Source of the DNA: WJLY01 sp964562405
GTDB taxonomy: Bacteria; Joyebacterota; Joyebacteria; Joyebacterales; Joyebacteraceae
Direction of reading: 5' to 3'
Assembly: GCA_964562405.1 (NCBI GenBank)
Contig: CAZLTC010000022.1
Span: 1-37,230 of the forward strand
DNA length: 37,230 bases
Position 1 is the stretch's first letter; the number at the start of each line of letters is the position of its first letter. The translations under genes were made by a program, and so were the position numbers. Shown piece by piece: positions 1-9,248 of this stretch. Below the pieces are notes generated by a model. That model had not been told where the DNA came from and did not search any database. It saw nothing but the letters and a program-made list of their open reading frames with translations.

Positions 1-1
1 C

Positions 2-619
2 CGGGGCTCTGTCGAGATGCTCAAGGAGGATCTCAAGGCCTCGGGCGACCAGGCGCGGTTGCTCGACCTTGTCACCCGCGAGTCGGACCGTCTGGCCAAG
101 CTCGTGCAGGACGTCCTGCAGTTCGGGCGAATGGAGTCCGGCGAGCGCCACGTGGTCAGGCTCGACGAGCTCCTCAGGGACGTGGCGGTCGTGGCCAGGA
201 GCCACTCGGTCCACAGGCCTGGGATCGAGTTGTCCGTCGAGTCCGGCGGGCCCGCTGACGTCATGGGCAGCACCGACGAGCTGCGACGCGCGTTCCTCAA
301 TCTGACGATAAACGCTCTCGAGTCGATCGAGGGCGACGGCAGGGTGACGCTGACCGTCGTACCGCGAGGCGAGTTCGCCGCGCGGGGCTTGGCCGCGGGA
401 GCCGACCATCTCGTGGCGGTGGTGGTCGACGACACCGGCTGCGGCATCCCGGCCGACAAGCGTGAGGAGATCTTCCGACCATTCCGCACCACAAAGAAGG
501 GTGGCACCGGTCTGGGGCTTCCGATCGTCGATAAGATCGTGCAGTCTCACGGCGGCAGGATCACCGTCGCCAGTAAGCCCGGCGGAGGCAGCAGGTTCGT
601 GGTGTACCTTGGGGCGTAG
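2..619 (+). CDS. Sensor histidine kinase, C-terminal part (5' end outside window)
   Basis: The reading frame is open to the left edge, so this is the 3' part of a longer gene; the ATG at 17 is internal. The first visible residues (GSVEMLKEDL) match the stretch that usually follows the H-box of HisKA domains, so the phosphorylated histidine should lie just upstream of the window. Visible ATPase motifs are the N-box (NLTINALESIEG, about codons 99-110), the G1 box (DDTGCGIP), the F-box (IFRPFRTTKKGG) and G2 (TGLGLPI). The arrangement resembles NtrB/AtoS-type kinases. The next gene, 23 bases downstream, is an NtrC-type response regulator, so the two very probably form a cognate phosphorelay. Input domains and membrane segments cannot be seen. 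Class assignment is firm; the signal sensed is unknown. Confidence 0.93.
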   Translation, partial: RGSVEMLKEDLKASGDQARLLDLVTRESDRLAKLVQDVLQFGRMESGERHVVRLDELLRDVAVVARSHSVHRPGIELSVESGGPADVMGSTDELRRAFLNLTINALESIEGDGRVTLTVVPRGEFAARGLAAGADHLVAVVVDDTGCGIPADKREEIFRPFRTTKKGGTGLGLPIVDKIVQSHGGRITVASKPGGGSRFVVYLGA

Positions 620-642
620 ACGACATCCTGGAAGGAACTGAC

Positions 643-2022
<1,380 letters not shown>

Positions 2023-2037
2023 GCAGGGAGCTTCGCG

Positions 2038-2601
2038 ATGCGCGTCATAGCCGGAAGCCTCAGAGGGCGCAGGCTCGACGTGCCGACGTCCCCCGGAGTG
2101 AGGCCCACGTACGACAGGGTAAGGGAGTCGGTATTCGCGATCATCGAACCCAGGCTTCCCGGCGCGTCGGTTCTCGACCTCTTCGCGGGCTCGGGGGCAA
2201 TGGCCATCGAATCGGTCTCGCGCGGCGCAGTGCGCGCCACGCTCGTTGAGCGCGACCCGGCCGTCGTGCGTGTGGCGCGCGGGAATGTCGAGCGACTGGC
2301 GCTGACGAGAGAGTGCCTCATCCGACGGGGCGACGTGCTGCCGCTGCTTGGACGGAAGCTGCCGGGCCAGCCGTTCGACGTCGTGTTCGTCGACCCGCCC
2401 TACCTGAGCGGACTTCAGGAGGACGTGATGCGCCTGCTCGGTACGTGGGACGGGCTCGCGAAGGAAGCGGTCGTAGTGCTCGAGCGGGCGACCGGCCACG
2501 GGCTCGGGCACCAGTACGGCCGGCTCGAGCTGCGCAGGACGGAGACCTACGGTTCGACGGAGGTCGACTTCTACGAGACGACAGCGGGCGGCGTCGGCTA
2601 G
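2038..2601 (+). CDS. rsmD: 16S rRNA (guanine(966)-N(2))-methyltransferase RsmD
   Basis: A 187-residue Rossmann-fold, SAM-dependent methyltransferase that modifies 16S rRNA in the small ribosomal subunit. The N-terminus MRVIAGSLRGRRL and the following RPTYDRVRESVF are hallmarks of RsmD. The SAM-binding loop is VLDLFAGSGAMAIE (about 45-58), and the catalytic motif is DPPY (about 119-122). Length is typical for the family. The ATG at 2038 is preceded by a purine-rich GGCAGGGAG sequence. The gene follows the regulator by 15 bases and precedes coaD; the rsmD-coaD neighbourhood is common in bacteria, which supports both calls. Confidence 0.95.
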   Translation: MRVIAGSLRGRRLDVPTSPGVRPTYDRVRESVFAIIEPRLPGASVLDLFAGSGAMAIESVSRGAVRATLVERDPAVVRVARGNVERLALTRECLIRRGDVLPLLGRKLPGQPFDVVFVDPPYLSGLQEDVMRLLGTWDGLAKEAVVVLERATGHGLGHQYGRLELRRTETYGSTEVDFYETTAGGVG

Positions 2602-2650
2602 GGCCGTGCCTGTCGATGGCGCGGCGCACCGCTGCGCCGAAGGAGGCCAA

Positions 2651-3133
2651 GTGAGGATCGCGTTCTACCCCGGGACGTTCGACCCCATCACCACGGGCCA
2701 TCTCGACCTCGTCAAGCGCGCGCTGGGTCTCTTCGACCGCGTGATCGTGGCGGTCGGGACCGGTCGCGAGAAGTCCCCGATGTTCACGCTGGAGGAGCGC
2801 ATCTCCTTCGTGGAGGATGCCGTGAAGGGCCTCGACGGAGTCGAGGTGCGGTCGTTCGACGGCCTGCTGGTCGAGGTCGTGAAGGAGGCAGGGGCGGACG
2901 CCATCATCAGGGGGCTTCGTGCTGTCTCGGACTTCGAGTACGAGTTCCAGATGGCGCTCATGAACAGGAGGCTCGCGTCCTCCATAGAGACGGTCTTCCT
3001 GATGCCGAGCGAGAGCTTCACCTATCTCAATTCCACCGTGGTCAAAGAAGTGGCCCGCCTGGGCGGCGATGTGAGCGGTCTCGTGCCCGACAAGGTCGCG
3101 CAGGCTCTGGCCGAAAAGCGCGTCCGCAGATAG
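2651..3133 (+). CDS. coaD: Phosphopantetheine adenylyltransferase CoaD
   Basis: Transfers AMP from ATP to 4'-phosphopantetheine, giving dephospho-CoA, the penultimate step of coenzyme A synthesis. The start is the GTG at 2651, preceded by a perfect AGGAGG at 2641-2646; an upstream ATG at 2606 in the same frame would add 15 residues not expected in the family and leave that ribosome site inside the gene. The resulting 160 residues match the usual length. The nucleotidyltransferase signature YPGTFDPITTGHLDL at the N-terminus and the C-terminal NSTVVKEVARLGGDVSGLVP (the ISSTxVR region) are both present, as is IIRGLRAVSDFEYE. CoA supply suits the downstream fatty-acid and succinyl-CoA genes, although no common regulation is visible. 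Confidence 0.96.
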   Translation: MRIAFYPGTFDPITTGHLDLVKRALGLFDRVIVAVGTGREKSPMFTLEERISFVEDAVKGLDGVEVRSFDGLLVEVVKEAGADAIIRGLRAVSDFEYEFQMALMNRRLASSIETVFLMPSESFTYLNSTVVKEVARLGGDVSGLVPDKVAQALAEKRVRR

Positions 3134-3177
3134 GCCGGGCGTCCTTGCTCCTGTCCTCGATACCGGAGCTTCCCTTG

Positions 3178-4626
3178 ATGAACACACCTTCCGTGAAGGG
3201 GAGGGCGAGAGCCGTCCGCGAGGTCAAACGCTCCGTCGCCGCCGCCGTCTCCGCGCGCGTCGAGGACAGGATCTGCTATTCGTTCGACGCGACGGATCTG
3301 CGCTTCATGCCCGACGCGGTCGCGTGGCCGAACACGGCCGGTCAGGTCGGCGAGGTCGTGATGGCCGCGCTTGCGAACGGCCTCCCGGTGGTGCCGCGTG
3401 GGGCGGGCACCGGGTATACCGGAGGCAGCGTGCCCGTCGAGGGGGGCATCGCTCTGTCGCTCGAGAGGCTGAACCGCGTGCTGGCGGTCGATGGACGGAA
3501 GAGGGCGGCGGTCGTCGAGCCGGGCGTCGTCAACGAGGACCTGCGCGCTGAGGTGGCCTCCCTCGGTCTCACCTATCCACCCGATCCCGCCAGTCTCAAG
3601 GTCTCGACGCTGGGTGGCAACGTCGCCGAGTCCGCGGGCGGTCCAAGGACCGTCCTCCATGGAACGACCAGAGATTACGTCGTTGGCCTGGAACTGGTGC
3701 TGGCCGATGGAACCCGGATCAGGACCGGCGCATTGACGGCGCCGAGGTCCGGATGGGACGCGGCCCCGCTGTTCGTAGGCTCGGAGGGGACGCTCGGCGT
3801 GGTCACCGCCGCCGCGCTCAGGCTGACTCAGAGACCCGACGGCTACGCAACGCTCTGGTCCGAGTTCCCCTCGCTGGAGCAGGCGGCGCACGCCGTGGCC
3901 GCGATCACGGCGGCAGGACTTCCCGTGAGCGTGCTCGAGATCCTCGACGGTGAGACGTATGCGTGTGCCCACGAGTACGTGCGCGGCCGCCCGCCCGCGG
4001 GGCGTCCCGATGGCGCGCTCCTGATAGAGCTTGAAGGTCCGTCGTCGGCGCTGGCCGAGGCGGCCGGCAGAGTCGTCTCGCTCCTGCGGGCCGAGGGTGC
4101 GGTCGGCGTACGCGAGGCGTCCGACGGCGACGAGCGTGACGAGATCTGGGAGATCAGACGGTCGATCTCGCCCGCCCTCGCGAGACTCGGGGCCGTCAAG
4201 ATCAACGAGGACATCGCCGTGCCGCGGAGCGAGATCCCCTCGTTCGTGCGTACGATGCGGCGCGTGTCTCGCGACGTCGACCTGCCCATCCTCGCGTTCG
4301 GGCACGCCGGCGACGGGAACCTCCACGTGAACATCATGCTCGAGAGCGGGAGCAGGAGTGAGTTCGAACGAGCGCGTGAGGCCGTCGCGAGGCTGTTCGA
4401 GGCGGCCATAGCGCTCGGCGGCGTCCTCTCCGGCGAGCACGGCATCGGCATAACCAAGGCGGAGCACATGAGAAGTGAGCTCTCCGACGCAGCGCTCGAT
4501 GTCACCGCGCGCGTGAAGCGGGCGCTCGATCCGACGGGGATGCTCAATCCAGGCAAGATACTCACCGACAGGCCCAATCCCTGGTGGTCGATGTCCGACG
4601 ACGGGAGCGGAGGCGGGCAATGCTGA
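3178..4626 (+). CDS. glcD: FAD-linked oxidase, GlcD/D-lactate dehydrogenase family
   Basis: A 482-residue flavoprotein of the PCMH/vanillyl-alcohol-oxidase type, which oxidises D-2-hydroxy acids such as glycolate or D-lactate. The FAD-binding half carries VPRGAGTGYTGGSVP and the Pro/Ala-rich loop YPPDPASLKVSTLGGNVAES (about 137-156). The C-terminal half has the conserved FGHAGDGNLHVNI and SGEHGIGITKAEHM. I chose ATG 3178 (GGAG at 3166-3169) over an in-frame TTG at 3145. The stop overlaps the obgE start. No GlcE/GlcF or iron-sulfur partner is adjacent, so the electron acceptor is open; some members work with an electron-transferring flavoprotein, and a ferredoxin-type ETF lies at 34830-36853. 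The substrate cannot be read from the sequence. Confidence 0.88.
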   Translation: MNTPSVKGRARAVREVKRSVAAAVSARVEDRICYSFDATDLRFMPDAVAWPNTAGQVGEVVMAALANGLPVVPRGAGTGYTGGSVPVEGGIALSLERLNRVLAVDGRKRAAVVEPGVVNEDLRAEVASLGLTYPPDPASLKVSTLGGNVAESAGGPRTVLHGTTRDYVVGLELVLADGTRIRTGALTAPRSGWDAAPLFVGSEGTLGVVTAAALRLTQRPDGYATLWSEFPSLEQAAHAVAAITAAGLPVSVLEILDGETYACAHEYVRGRPPAGRPDGALLIELEGPSSALAEAAGRVVSLLRAEGAVGVREASDGDERDEIWEIRRSISPALARLGAVKINEDIAVPRSEIPSFVRTMRRVSRDVDLPILAFGHAGDGNLHVNIMLESGSRSEFERAREAVARLFEAAIALGGVLSGEHGIGITKAEHMRSELSDAALDVTARVKRALDPTGMLNPGKILTDRPNPWWSMSDDGSGGGQC

Positions 4627-5591
4627 TAGACACCGCGAGGATCGTCGTCCGCGGCGGCGCGGGTGGTAACGGATGCCTCAGCTTCCGGCGTGAGAAGTTC
4701 GTGCCGAAGGGCGGCCCCAACGGCGGCGACGGCGGCGACGGCGGCAGTGTCATCTTCGAGGCTGCCGAGGGCAGCTACACCCTGCTCGACTTCCACTACC
4801 GCCGCCACTACCGCGCCGAGAGCGGGCAGCATGGTGGAGGCAGCGACAAGCGCGGCCGCAACGGCGAGGACGTGGTGCTCAGGGTTCCGGTCGGGACCGT
4901 GATCAGGGACCACGAGACCGGAGACGTGCTAGCCGACCTGGACGCCCCCGGAGCGCGACAGGTTGTGGGGAAGGGCGGCAGGGGAGGACGAGGCAACGCG
5001 AGGTTCACCACGTCGACCGACCGGGCTCCGCGCCGCGTGGAGCAGGGGCAGAGTGGAGAGGAGCGCACCGTCGATCTCGAGCTCAAGCTCATGGCGGACG
5101 TGGGCATCGTGGGCGCTCCCAACGCCGGGAAGTCGACGCTCCTGACGAAGGTCTCGGCCGCGCGGCCCAGGGTGGCCGACTTCCCGTTCACTACCCTCTC
5201 ACCCGTCCTGGGTCTTGTGCAGCTCGGCGTTGGTCGGAGCTTTGTCATGGCTGATCTTCCCGGTCTGATAGAGGGCGCGCACGAAGGGAAGGGGCTCGGC
5301 CATCGCTTCCTGAAGCACACCGAGCGCACGGGCGCGCTTCTGGTGTTGCTGGATGCTGCGGACGACCCGGAGGCCGCTTACCGCACGCTCATGGACGAGC
5401 TGACGCGCTACGGACAGGGGCTGTCGGAGAAGCCCAGGATCGTCGCGCTCAACAAGATGGACCTCGTCACGGAAGTCGGTCCCACGCCGACGTTCGGCGG
5501 CGAACAGGTCTTTCGCGTGTCCGCACTTCGAGGAGAGGGACTCAAGGAACTCCTTGAGGCCGTCTGGCAGATGTTCGAGGAGCACAGGTAG
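4620..5591 (+). CDS. obgE: GTPase ObgE/CgtA
   Basis: An essential ribosome-assembly and stress GTPase that binds the 50S subunit. The start ATG at 4620 overlaps the preceding stop (ATGCTGA) and has GGAGG at 4609-4613; a longer in-frame GTG start at 4584 is less likely because the family begins at (M)xIDxARIxVRGGxGGNGCxSF. The glycine-rich Obg domain occupies about residues 1-157. The G domain follows, with G1 GAPNAGKST (about 167-175), G3 DLPGLIEGA and G4 NKMD. At 323 residues it ends shortly after the G domain, so the variable C-terminal OCT extension of longer Obg proteins is absent. Translational coupling to the oxidase gene is likely. Confidence 0.96.
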   Translation: MLIDTARIVVRGGAGGNGCLSFRREKFVPKGGPNGGDGGDGGSVIFEAAEGSYTLLDFHYRRHYRAESGQHGGGSDKRGRNGEDVVLRVPVGTVIRDHETGDVLADLDAPGARQVVGKGGRGGRGNARFTTSTDRAPRRVEQGQSGEERTVDLELKLMADVGIVGAPNAGKSTLLTKVSAARPRVADFPFTTLSPVLGLVQLGVGRSFVMADLPGLIEGAHEGKGLGHRFLKHTERTGALLVLLDAADDPEAAYRTLMDELTRYGQGLSEKPRIVALNKMDLVTEVGPTPTFGGEQVFRVSALRGEGLKELLEAVWQMFEEHR

Positions 5592-5712
5592 GGCCCGCTC
5601 TGCGCACGGGCCGCCGGTCGCTCGCAGGGCCCGGGACCCCTGTCTCCCCTGGTGGTGCGTTGACCGACGCTCTGTGAATGACGCCCCTGGTTCCCCTGGG
5701 GATTCTGCGCTC

Positions 5713-6930
5713 ATGTCGGACGATGATGGGACCGCGCGCCGAGGGAAGGTGGGAACGCGCGTTCCCGCGATGGACGAGGACGAGGCGGGCCTTACGCTGG
5801 CCGCCGTCGACGGGCTCGGCCCGTCGGCGGCCTCGAAGCTCCGGTCGAGGTTCGGTTCCTACCTCGCCGTGGTCAGAGCGGCGTTCCGTCCCGGCGGGGG
5901 AGCGCTGCCGGGTGGGTTGGATGGCGCGATACGCCGGGCGGCGCTCGAGGGATGCGGACGGGCGGAGCTGGAGCTGGCCCGTTCCACCGGCGCCAGGTTC
6001 GTGGCGGCCGGAAGTCCGGAGTACACCGAGGGGCTGGCCGCGCTCGCGCGGCCTCCTATCGGCGTGTACGTGGCGGGCCGGAAGCTCTGCGACATGCAGC
6101 CGGCCGTGGCGGTCGTGGGGACGCGGGCCGCGACCCGCAGAGGGCTGGCCGTGGCCCGCGACCTCGCATTCGATCTTGCGAGCGCCGGTTTCTCGGTGGT
6201 CTCGGGTCTGGCAAGGGGTATCGACACCGCCGCGCACGACGGCGCGCTCGAGGCCGACGGAATGACGGTGGCTGTGCTCGGGACCGGACTCATGCACGTC
6301 TATCCGAGAGAGAACGAGGGTCTGGCGCGCAGGATAAGGTCCGGCGGGGCGCTGGTGTCGGAGTACCCGATGCGTCAACGCCCCAGGCGTGCGTCGTTCC
6401 CGGCCCGCAATCGGCTGATCGCCGGTCTCTCCGCCGGCGTTGTGGTCGTCGAGGCGGGGGCAAGGAGCGGCGCTCTCATCACCGCAGCACGGGCGCTCGA
6501 GGAGGGGCGGGAGGTGTTCGCCGTTCCCGGCCCGATAACGGAGCCGCTCTCCGCCGGGCCGAACGGCCTCATCAAGGCCGGCGCCAAGCTCGTCGAGGGC
6601 GTGGAGGACATCCTGCAGGAACTCGAGTGGTCGACATCGCCCGCGAGCGTACGACGGACGAGCCGCGGGGCCTCACAGATGGCGCTGCTCTCAGAGCCTG
6701 CGCTCGGCCCTGAGGCGGTCGGAGACGAGCGGTCGCGCGACGTCTCGAGGCTGCTCGAGCACCTCACCGGCGACCCGAGGACCGTCGATGAGCTTTCCGA
6801 GGCTAGCGGTCTGCCGACCTCCACGGTGGCATCGCTGCTCTTTGAGCTTGAGCTTCTTGGGCGCGCTTCGGCTTGCCCAGGAGGGACCTACGCTGCCGGG
6901 AGTACGGCCGGACGATCGCGGAGGGGTTGA
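5713..6930 (+). CDS. dprA: DNA-processing protein DprA
   Basis: Binds incoming single-stranded DNA and loads RecA during natural transformation; widely present even in non-competent bacteria. An N-terminal helix-hairpin-helix-like region (LAAVDGLGPSAASKLRSRFG) precedes the Rossmann-like core, with VVGTRAATRRG, SGLARGIDTAAHDGAL, VLGTGLMHVYPREN and the FPARNRLIAGLSAGVVVVEA stretch, then SGALITAARALEEGREVFAVPG. A C-terminal winged-helix domain (TVDELSEASGLPTSTVASLL) is present. The start is uncertain: ATG 5713 has a weak GGGGA 11 bases upstream; ATG 5770 gives the most family-like N-terminus but has a poor ribosome site and sits directly behind a 16-bp palindrome. An in-frame start at 5554 would overlap obgE and is unlikely. 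The stop abuts the next gene's TTG start. Confidence 0.94.
   Translation: MSDDDGTARRGKVGTRVPAMDEDEAGLTLAAVDGLGPSAASKLRSRFGSYLAVVRAAFRPGGGALPGGLDGAIRRAALEGCGRAELELARSTGARFVAAGSPEYTEGLAALARPPIGVYVAGRKLCDMQPAVAVVGTRAATRRGLAVARDLAFDLASAGFSVVSGLARGIDTAAHDGALEADGMTVAVLGTGLMHVYPRENEGLARRIRSGGALVSEYPMRQRPRRASFPARNRLIAGLSAGVVVVEAGARSGALITAARALEEGREVFAVPGPITEPLSAGPNGLIKAGAKLVEGVEDILQELEWSTSPASVRRTSRGASQMALLSEPALGPEAVGDERSRDVSRLLEHLTGDPRTVDELSEASGLPTSTVASLLFELELLGRASACPGGTYAAGSTAGRSRRG
5751..5766. repeat. Perfect 16-bp palindrome near dprA start
   Basis: GGGAACGCGCGTTCCC reads identically on both strands and ends three bases before the alternative dprA start at 5770. It could be an operator if 5770 is the true start, or coding sequence if 5713 is used. 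About one such palindrome is expected by chance in a GC-rich window of this size, so functional meaning is doubtful. Confidence 0.3.
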
Positions 6931-8061
6931 TTGACGTCGAGAGTGGCCATAGTGAGATGTCCCGACTACGAGCCGGGCCACGTGCGCGACGCGGTGGGGA
7001 GACTCCTGGAACTTCTGGGAGGGCTCTCGCCGCTCGTCCCGCCGGGAGCCGCGGTGCTGCTCAAGCCGAACCTCCTCTCCGCCAGAAGCCCCGACCGCGC
7101 CGTCACGACTCATCCTGCGGTACTCGAGCCGCTCGTGGAAGCGGTCCGAGCGGCCGGGGGAGTCCCGACGATCGGCGATTCGCCGGGAGGCGCTCTCCGA
7201 GGCGTTGAGAGGGTCTGGCGCAACACGGGCATGCTGGATCTCTCGGAGCGGACCGGGACGGCGCTCGTCAACTTCGAGAGCGGGAGTTCCGTCGAGCTCA
7301 GCGGCCGGCTTCGTTCCTACATGATCGCGCGCCCTGTCGTCGATGCCGACGTCATCATCAACGTGGCGAAGATGAAGACGCACGTCCTGACGGCATACAC
7401 GGGATGTATCAAGAACACGTTCGGCGCGGTTCCGGGCTTCGCGAAGGCGAGACTTCACAGCGAGGTACCCCGCCCGGTGCCATTCAGCAAGCACATGGTC
7501 GACATATACTCGCTGGTGCGCCCGGCGCTGCACGTGATGGACGCCGTCGTGGCCATGGAGGGAGACGGTCCCTCGGGCGGCAGGCCGCGCGCCGTCGGAG
7601 CCATCCTGGGCGGGACCGACGGTGTGGCCGTCGACGCGGTCGCGGCCGGCATGATGGGCTTCAGGGAGGGCGCAGTGCCGATGCTCCGCTACGCGGAGGA
7701 ACTGGGCCTGGGCACCGCGTCGCTCTCCGAGATCGAGATCGTGGGCGAGGCCCCGGCCTCGTTCGACACCGAGGGGTTCCTCCTGCCGAAGCCGGGGCTT
7801 CTGAACCTCATCCCGTCGTTCGTCGTGAGGGCGCTCCGCCCCTGGATCTGGGTCTACCCCGAGATGTCGCGGGAGTGGGGCTGCATGGCCGAGAAGTGCG
7901 GGCTCTGCGTCAGGAGCTGCCCCGTCTCGGCGATCGAGATGACCGAGAAGGGTCCCGTGGTCGACAAGCGCAAGTGCGTCGAGTGCCTGTGCTGCCATGA
8001 GGTCTGCCCGCACGAGGCCGTCCGCGTGAAGCTGTCCTGGCTGGCGGAACGCTTCAGCTGA
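6931..8061 (+). CDS. DUF362 protein with C-terminal 2[4Fe-4S] ferredoxin domain
   Basis: A 376-residue protein. The DUF362 body (about 1-300) shows the family's LLKPNLLSA near the N-terminus, INVAKMKTHVLTAYTGCIKN in the middle and HVMDAVVAMEGDGPSGG. The C-terminus (about 310-365) carries two ferredoxin motifs, CGLCVRSCP and CVECLCCHEVCP, each able to hold a [4Fe-4S] cluster. The family has no firmly established biochemical role that I can cite; the iron-sulfur tail suggests electron transfer. The TTG start at 6931 directly follows the dprA stop, with GGAGG at 6920-6924 inside dprA, so translation is likely coupled. There is no signal peptide, so a cytoplasmic location is likely. Confidence 0.9.
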   Translation: MTSRVAIVRCPDYEPGHVRDAVGRLLELLGGLSPLVPPGAAVLLKPNLLSARSPDRAVTTHPAVLEPLVEAVRAAGGVPTIGDSPGGALRGVERVWRNTGMLDLSERTGTALVNFESGSSVELSGRLRSYMIARPVVDADVIINVAKMKTHVLTAYTGCIKNTFGAVPGFAKARLHSEVPRPVPFSKHMVDIYSLVRPALHVMDAVVAMEGDGPSGGRPRAVGAILGGTDGVAVDAVAAGMMGFREGAVPMLRYAEELGLGTASLSEIEIVGEAPASFDTEGFLLPKPGLLNLIPSFVVRALRPWIWVYPEMSREWGCMAEKCGLCVRSCPVSAIEMTEKGPVVDKRKCVECLCCHEVCPHEAVRVKLSWLAERFS

Positions 8062-8114
8062 GCGGACGCGACCGCGCGCGGTCCGATGGAAGACCGCAGA
8101 CACGAGGAACAGAG

Positions 8115-9011
8115 ATGCCTGTGGACGCACGACCGACGCTGCAGCACCGCATCGAGTACGGGCTGGCAAGGACGCTGCAGCTCGGGCTCTGCACGCTTCC
8201 GATGGCGGCGGCCAGGGAACTCGGCGCGGATCTCGGGAGCCTGGCTTACTCCCTGGGCATCAGGCGGGAGGTGTCGCTCGGCCACCTCAGGAGGATCTTC
8301 GGCGACGAACGCTCCGAGGCCGAGCTGGACCGCATAGCTCGCGAGTCCTACCGCAACTTCGGCCGCATGACGTTCGAATACGGGCGGTTCCCCCGCCTCA
8401 CGAAGGCGCTCATCGACCGGACGGTCACCGTCACGGGAGAGGAGCACCTGAGGAGTGCCCTGGAACGCGGGCGAGGCGCCCTGCTCGTCGCCGGGCACTT
8501 CGGGAACTGGGAGATGGCCGCAACGCTTGCGAAGATGGGTCATCCGCTCACGTTCCTCGTGGGCGAGCAGCACAACAGGCTGGTCGATGGGCTCATGAAT
8601 CGCTTGAGGCAGGGTCTGGGCGTCGGGACGGTCCCGCTGACGGGGAGCCTGCTGGGCGTCTTCAGGGCCCTCCGTAACAACCGCATAGTTGCGCTGCTGT
8701 CGGACCAGGACGCGGGCAGGTCGGGCGTCTTCGTCGACTTTCTCGGGATGCAGGCGTCGACGCCCTACGGGCCGGGGCGGCTCGCGCTCAAGACCGGGGC
8801 GCCGCTTCTTCCCGGCATGGCGGTGAGGCACGGCGCCGGCTCACACGAGCTTGTGATCTGCTCTCCCGTCGACCCGCCTCCACCCGGCACGTCCGAGGAC
8901 GAGGCCGTCCGGCACTACACCCAAGGCTACACCTCCGTGCTTGAGGACTTCGTGCGGCGGTACCCCGAGCAGTACTTCTGGATGCACAAGCGCTGGAAGA
9001 CCCGCCCGTAA
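8115..9011 (+). CDS. Lysophospholipid/lipid A acyltransferase, LpxL/HtrB family
   Basis: A 298-residue member of the bacterial lipid A biosynthesis acyltransferase family, which adds a secondary acyl chain to a lipid A precursor at the inner membrane. The catalytic HX4E motif is GHFGNWE with H128 and E133. SDQDAGRSGVFVDFLG is the conserved second block, and the C-terminal PEQYFWMHKRWKTRP is diagnostic. There is a hydrophobic stretch near the N-terminus (LQLGLCTLPMAAA) but no clear single membrane anchor. ATG 8115 follows GAGGAACAGAG. Whether it acts on lipid A or on another glycolipid cannot be told from sequence; the heptose genes at 12130-13615 support an LPS-type envelope. Confidence 0.9.
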   Translation: MPVDARPTLQHRIEYGLARTLQLGLCTLPMAAARELGADLGSLAYSLGIRREVSLGHLRRIFGDERSEAELDRIARESYRNFGRMTFEYGRFPRLTKALIDRTVTVTGEEHLRSALERGRGALLVAGHFGNWEMAATLAKMGHPLTFLVGEQHNRLVDGLMNRLRQGLGVGTVPLTGSLLGVFRALRNNRIVALLSDQDAGRSGVFVDFLGMQASTPYGPGRLALKTGAPLLPGMAVRHGAGSHELVICSPVDPPPPGTSEDEAVRHYTQGYTSVLEDFVRRYPEQYFWMHKRWKTRP

Positions 9012-9053
9012 GGAGCCGTCGCCTGGACGGAGCGGCCCTGTCTCTAAGGTCGC

Positions 9054-9172
9054 GGGCCTGGGTCGGCGGCATCCCTTCGGGGGCCCGCTGGCGTTTGCGG
9101 CGCTTCACGCGCGCGCCATCTGTGCGCGCGCTGCGCCGACGCCCCCTCAGGGAAGTCCGCCGACCCAGGCCC
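9054..9172. repeat. 119-nt long imperfect palindrome in the lpxL-like/OMP intergenic region
   Basis: The outer arms are perfectly complementary over 16 bases (9054-9069, GGGCCTGGGTCGGCGG, with 9157-9172). Pairing continues inward with TCCCT/AGGGA and GGGGGC/GCCCCC separated by small internal loops, and the centre holds CG-repeat arms around CATCTGTG. It lies between the convergent acyltransferase and outer-membrane genes, before a separate terminator hairpin. It could be a structured 3' RNA element, a small mobile-element remnant or a transcription barrier. No coding sequence explains it. Confidence 0.75.
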
Positions 9173-9188
9173 TTGCACCTCCAAGAAG

Positions 9189-9219
9189 AAGGAGCCGCCA
9201 CGATCGAGGGCGGCTCCTT
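9189..9219. terminator. Bidirectional Rho-independent terminator
   Basis: An 11-bp perfect stem (AAGGAGCCGCC with GGCGGCTCCTT) encloses a 9-base loop. On the minus strand the stem is followed by TTCTTCTT-like pyrimidines, and on the + strand by TTATCG. It sits 30 bases beyond the stop of the minus-strand outer-membrane gene and also downstream of the + strand acyltransferase, so it can serve both convergent units. Confidence 0.8.
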
Positions 9220-9248
9220 ATCGTTGCTGCTTGCTGCTGGATCCGGTA

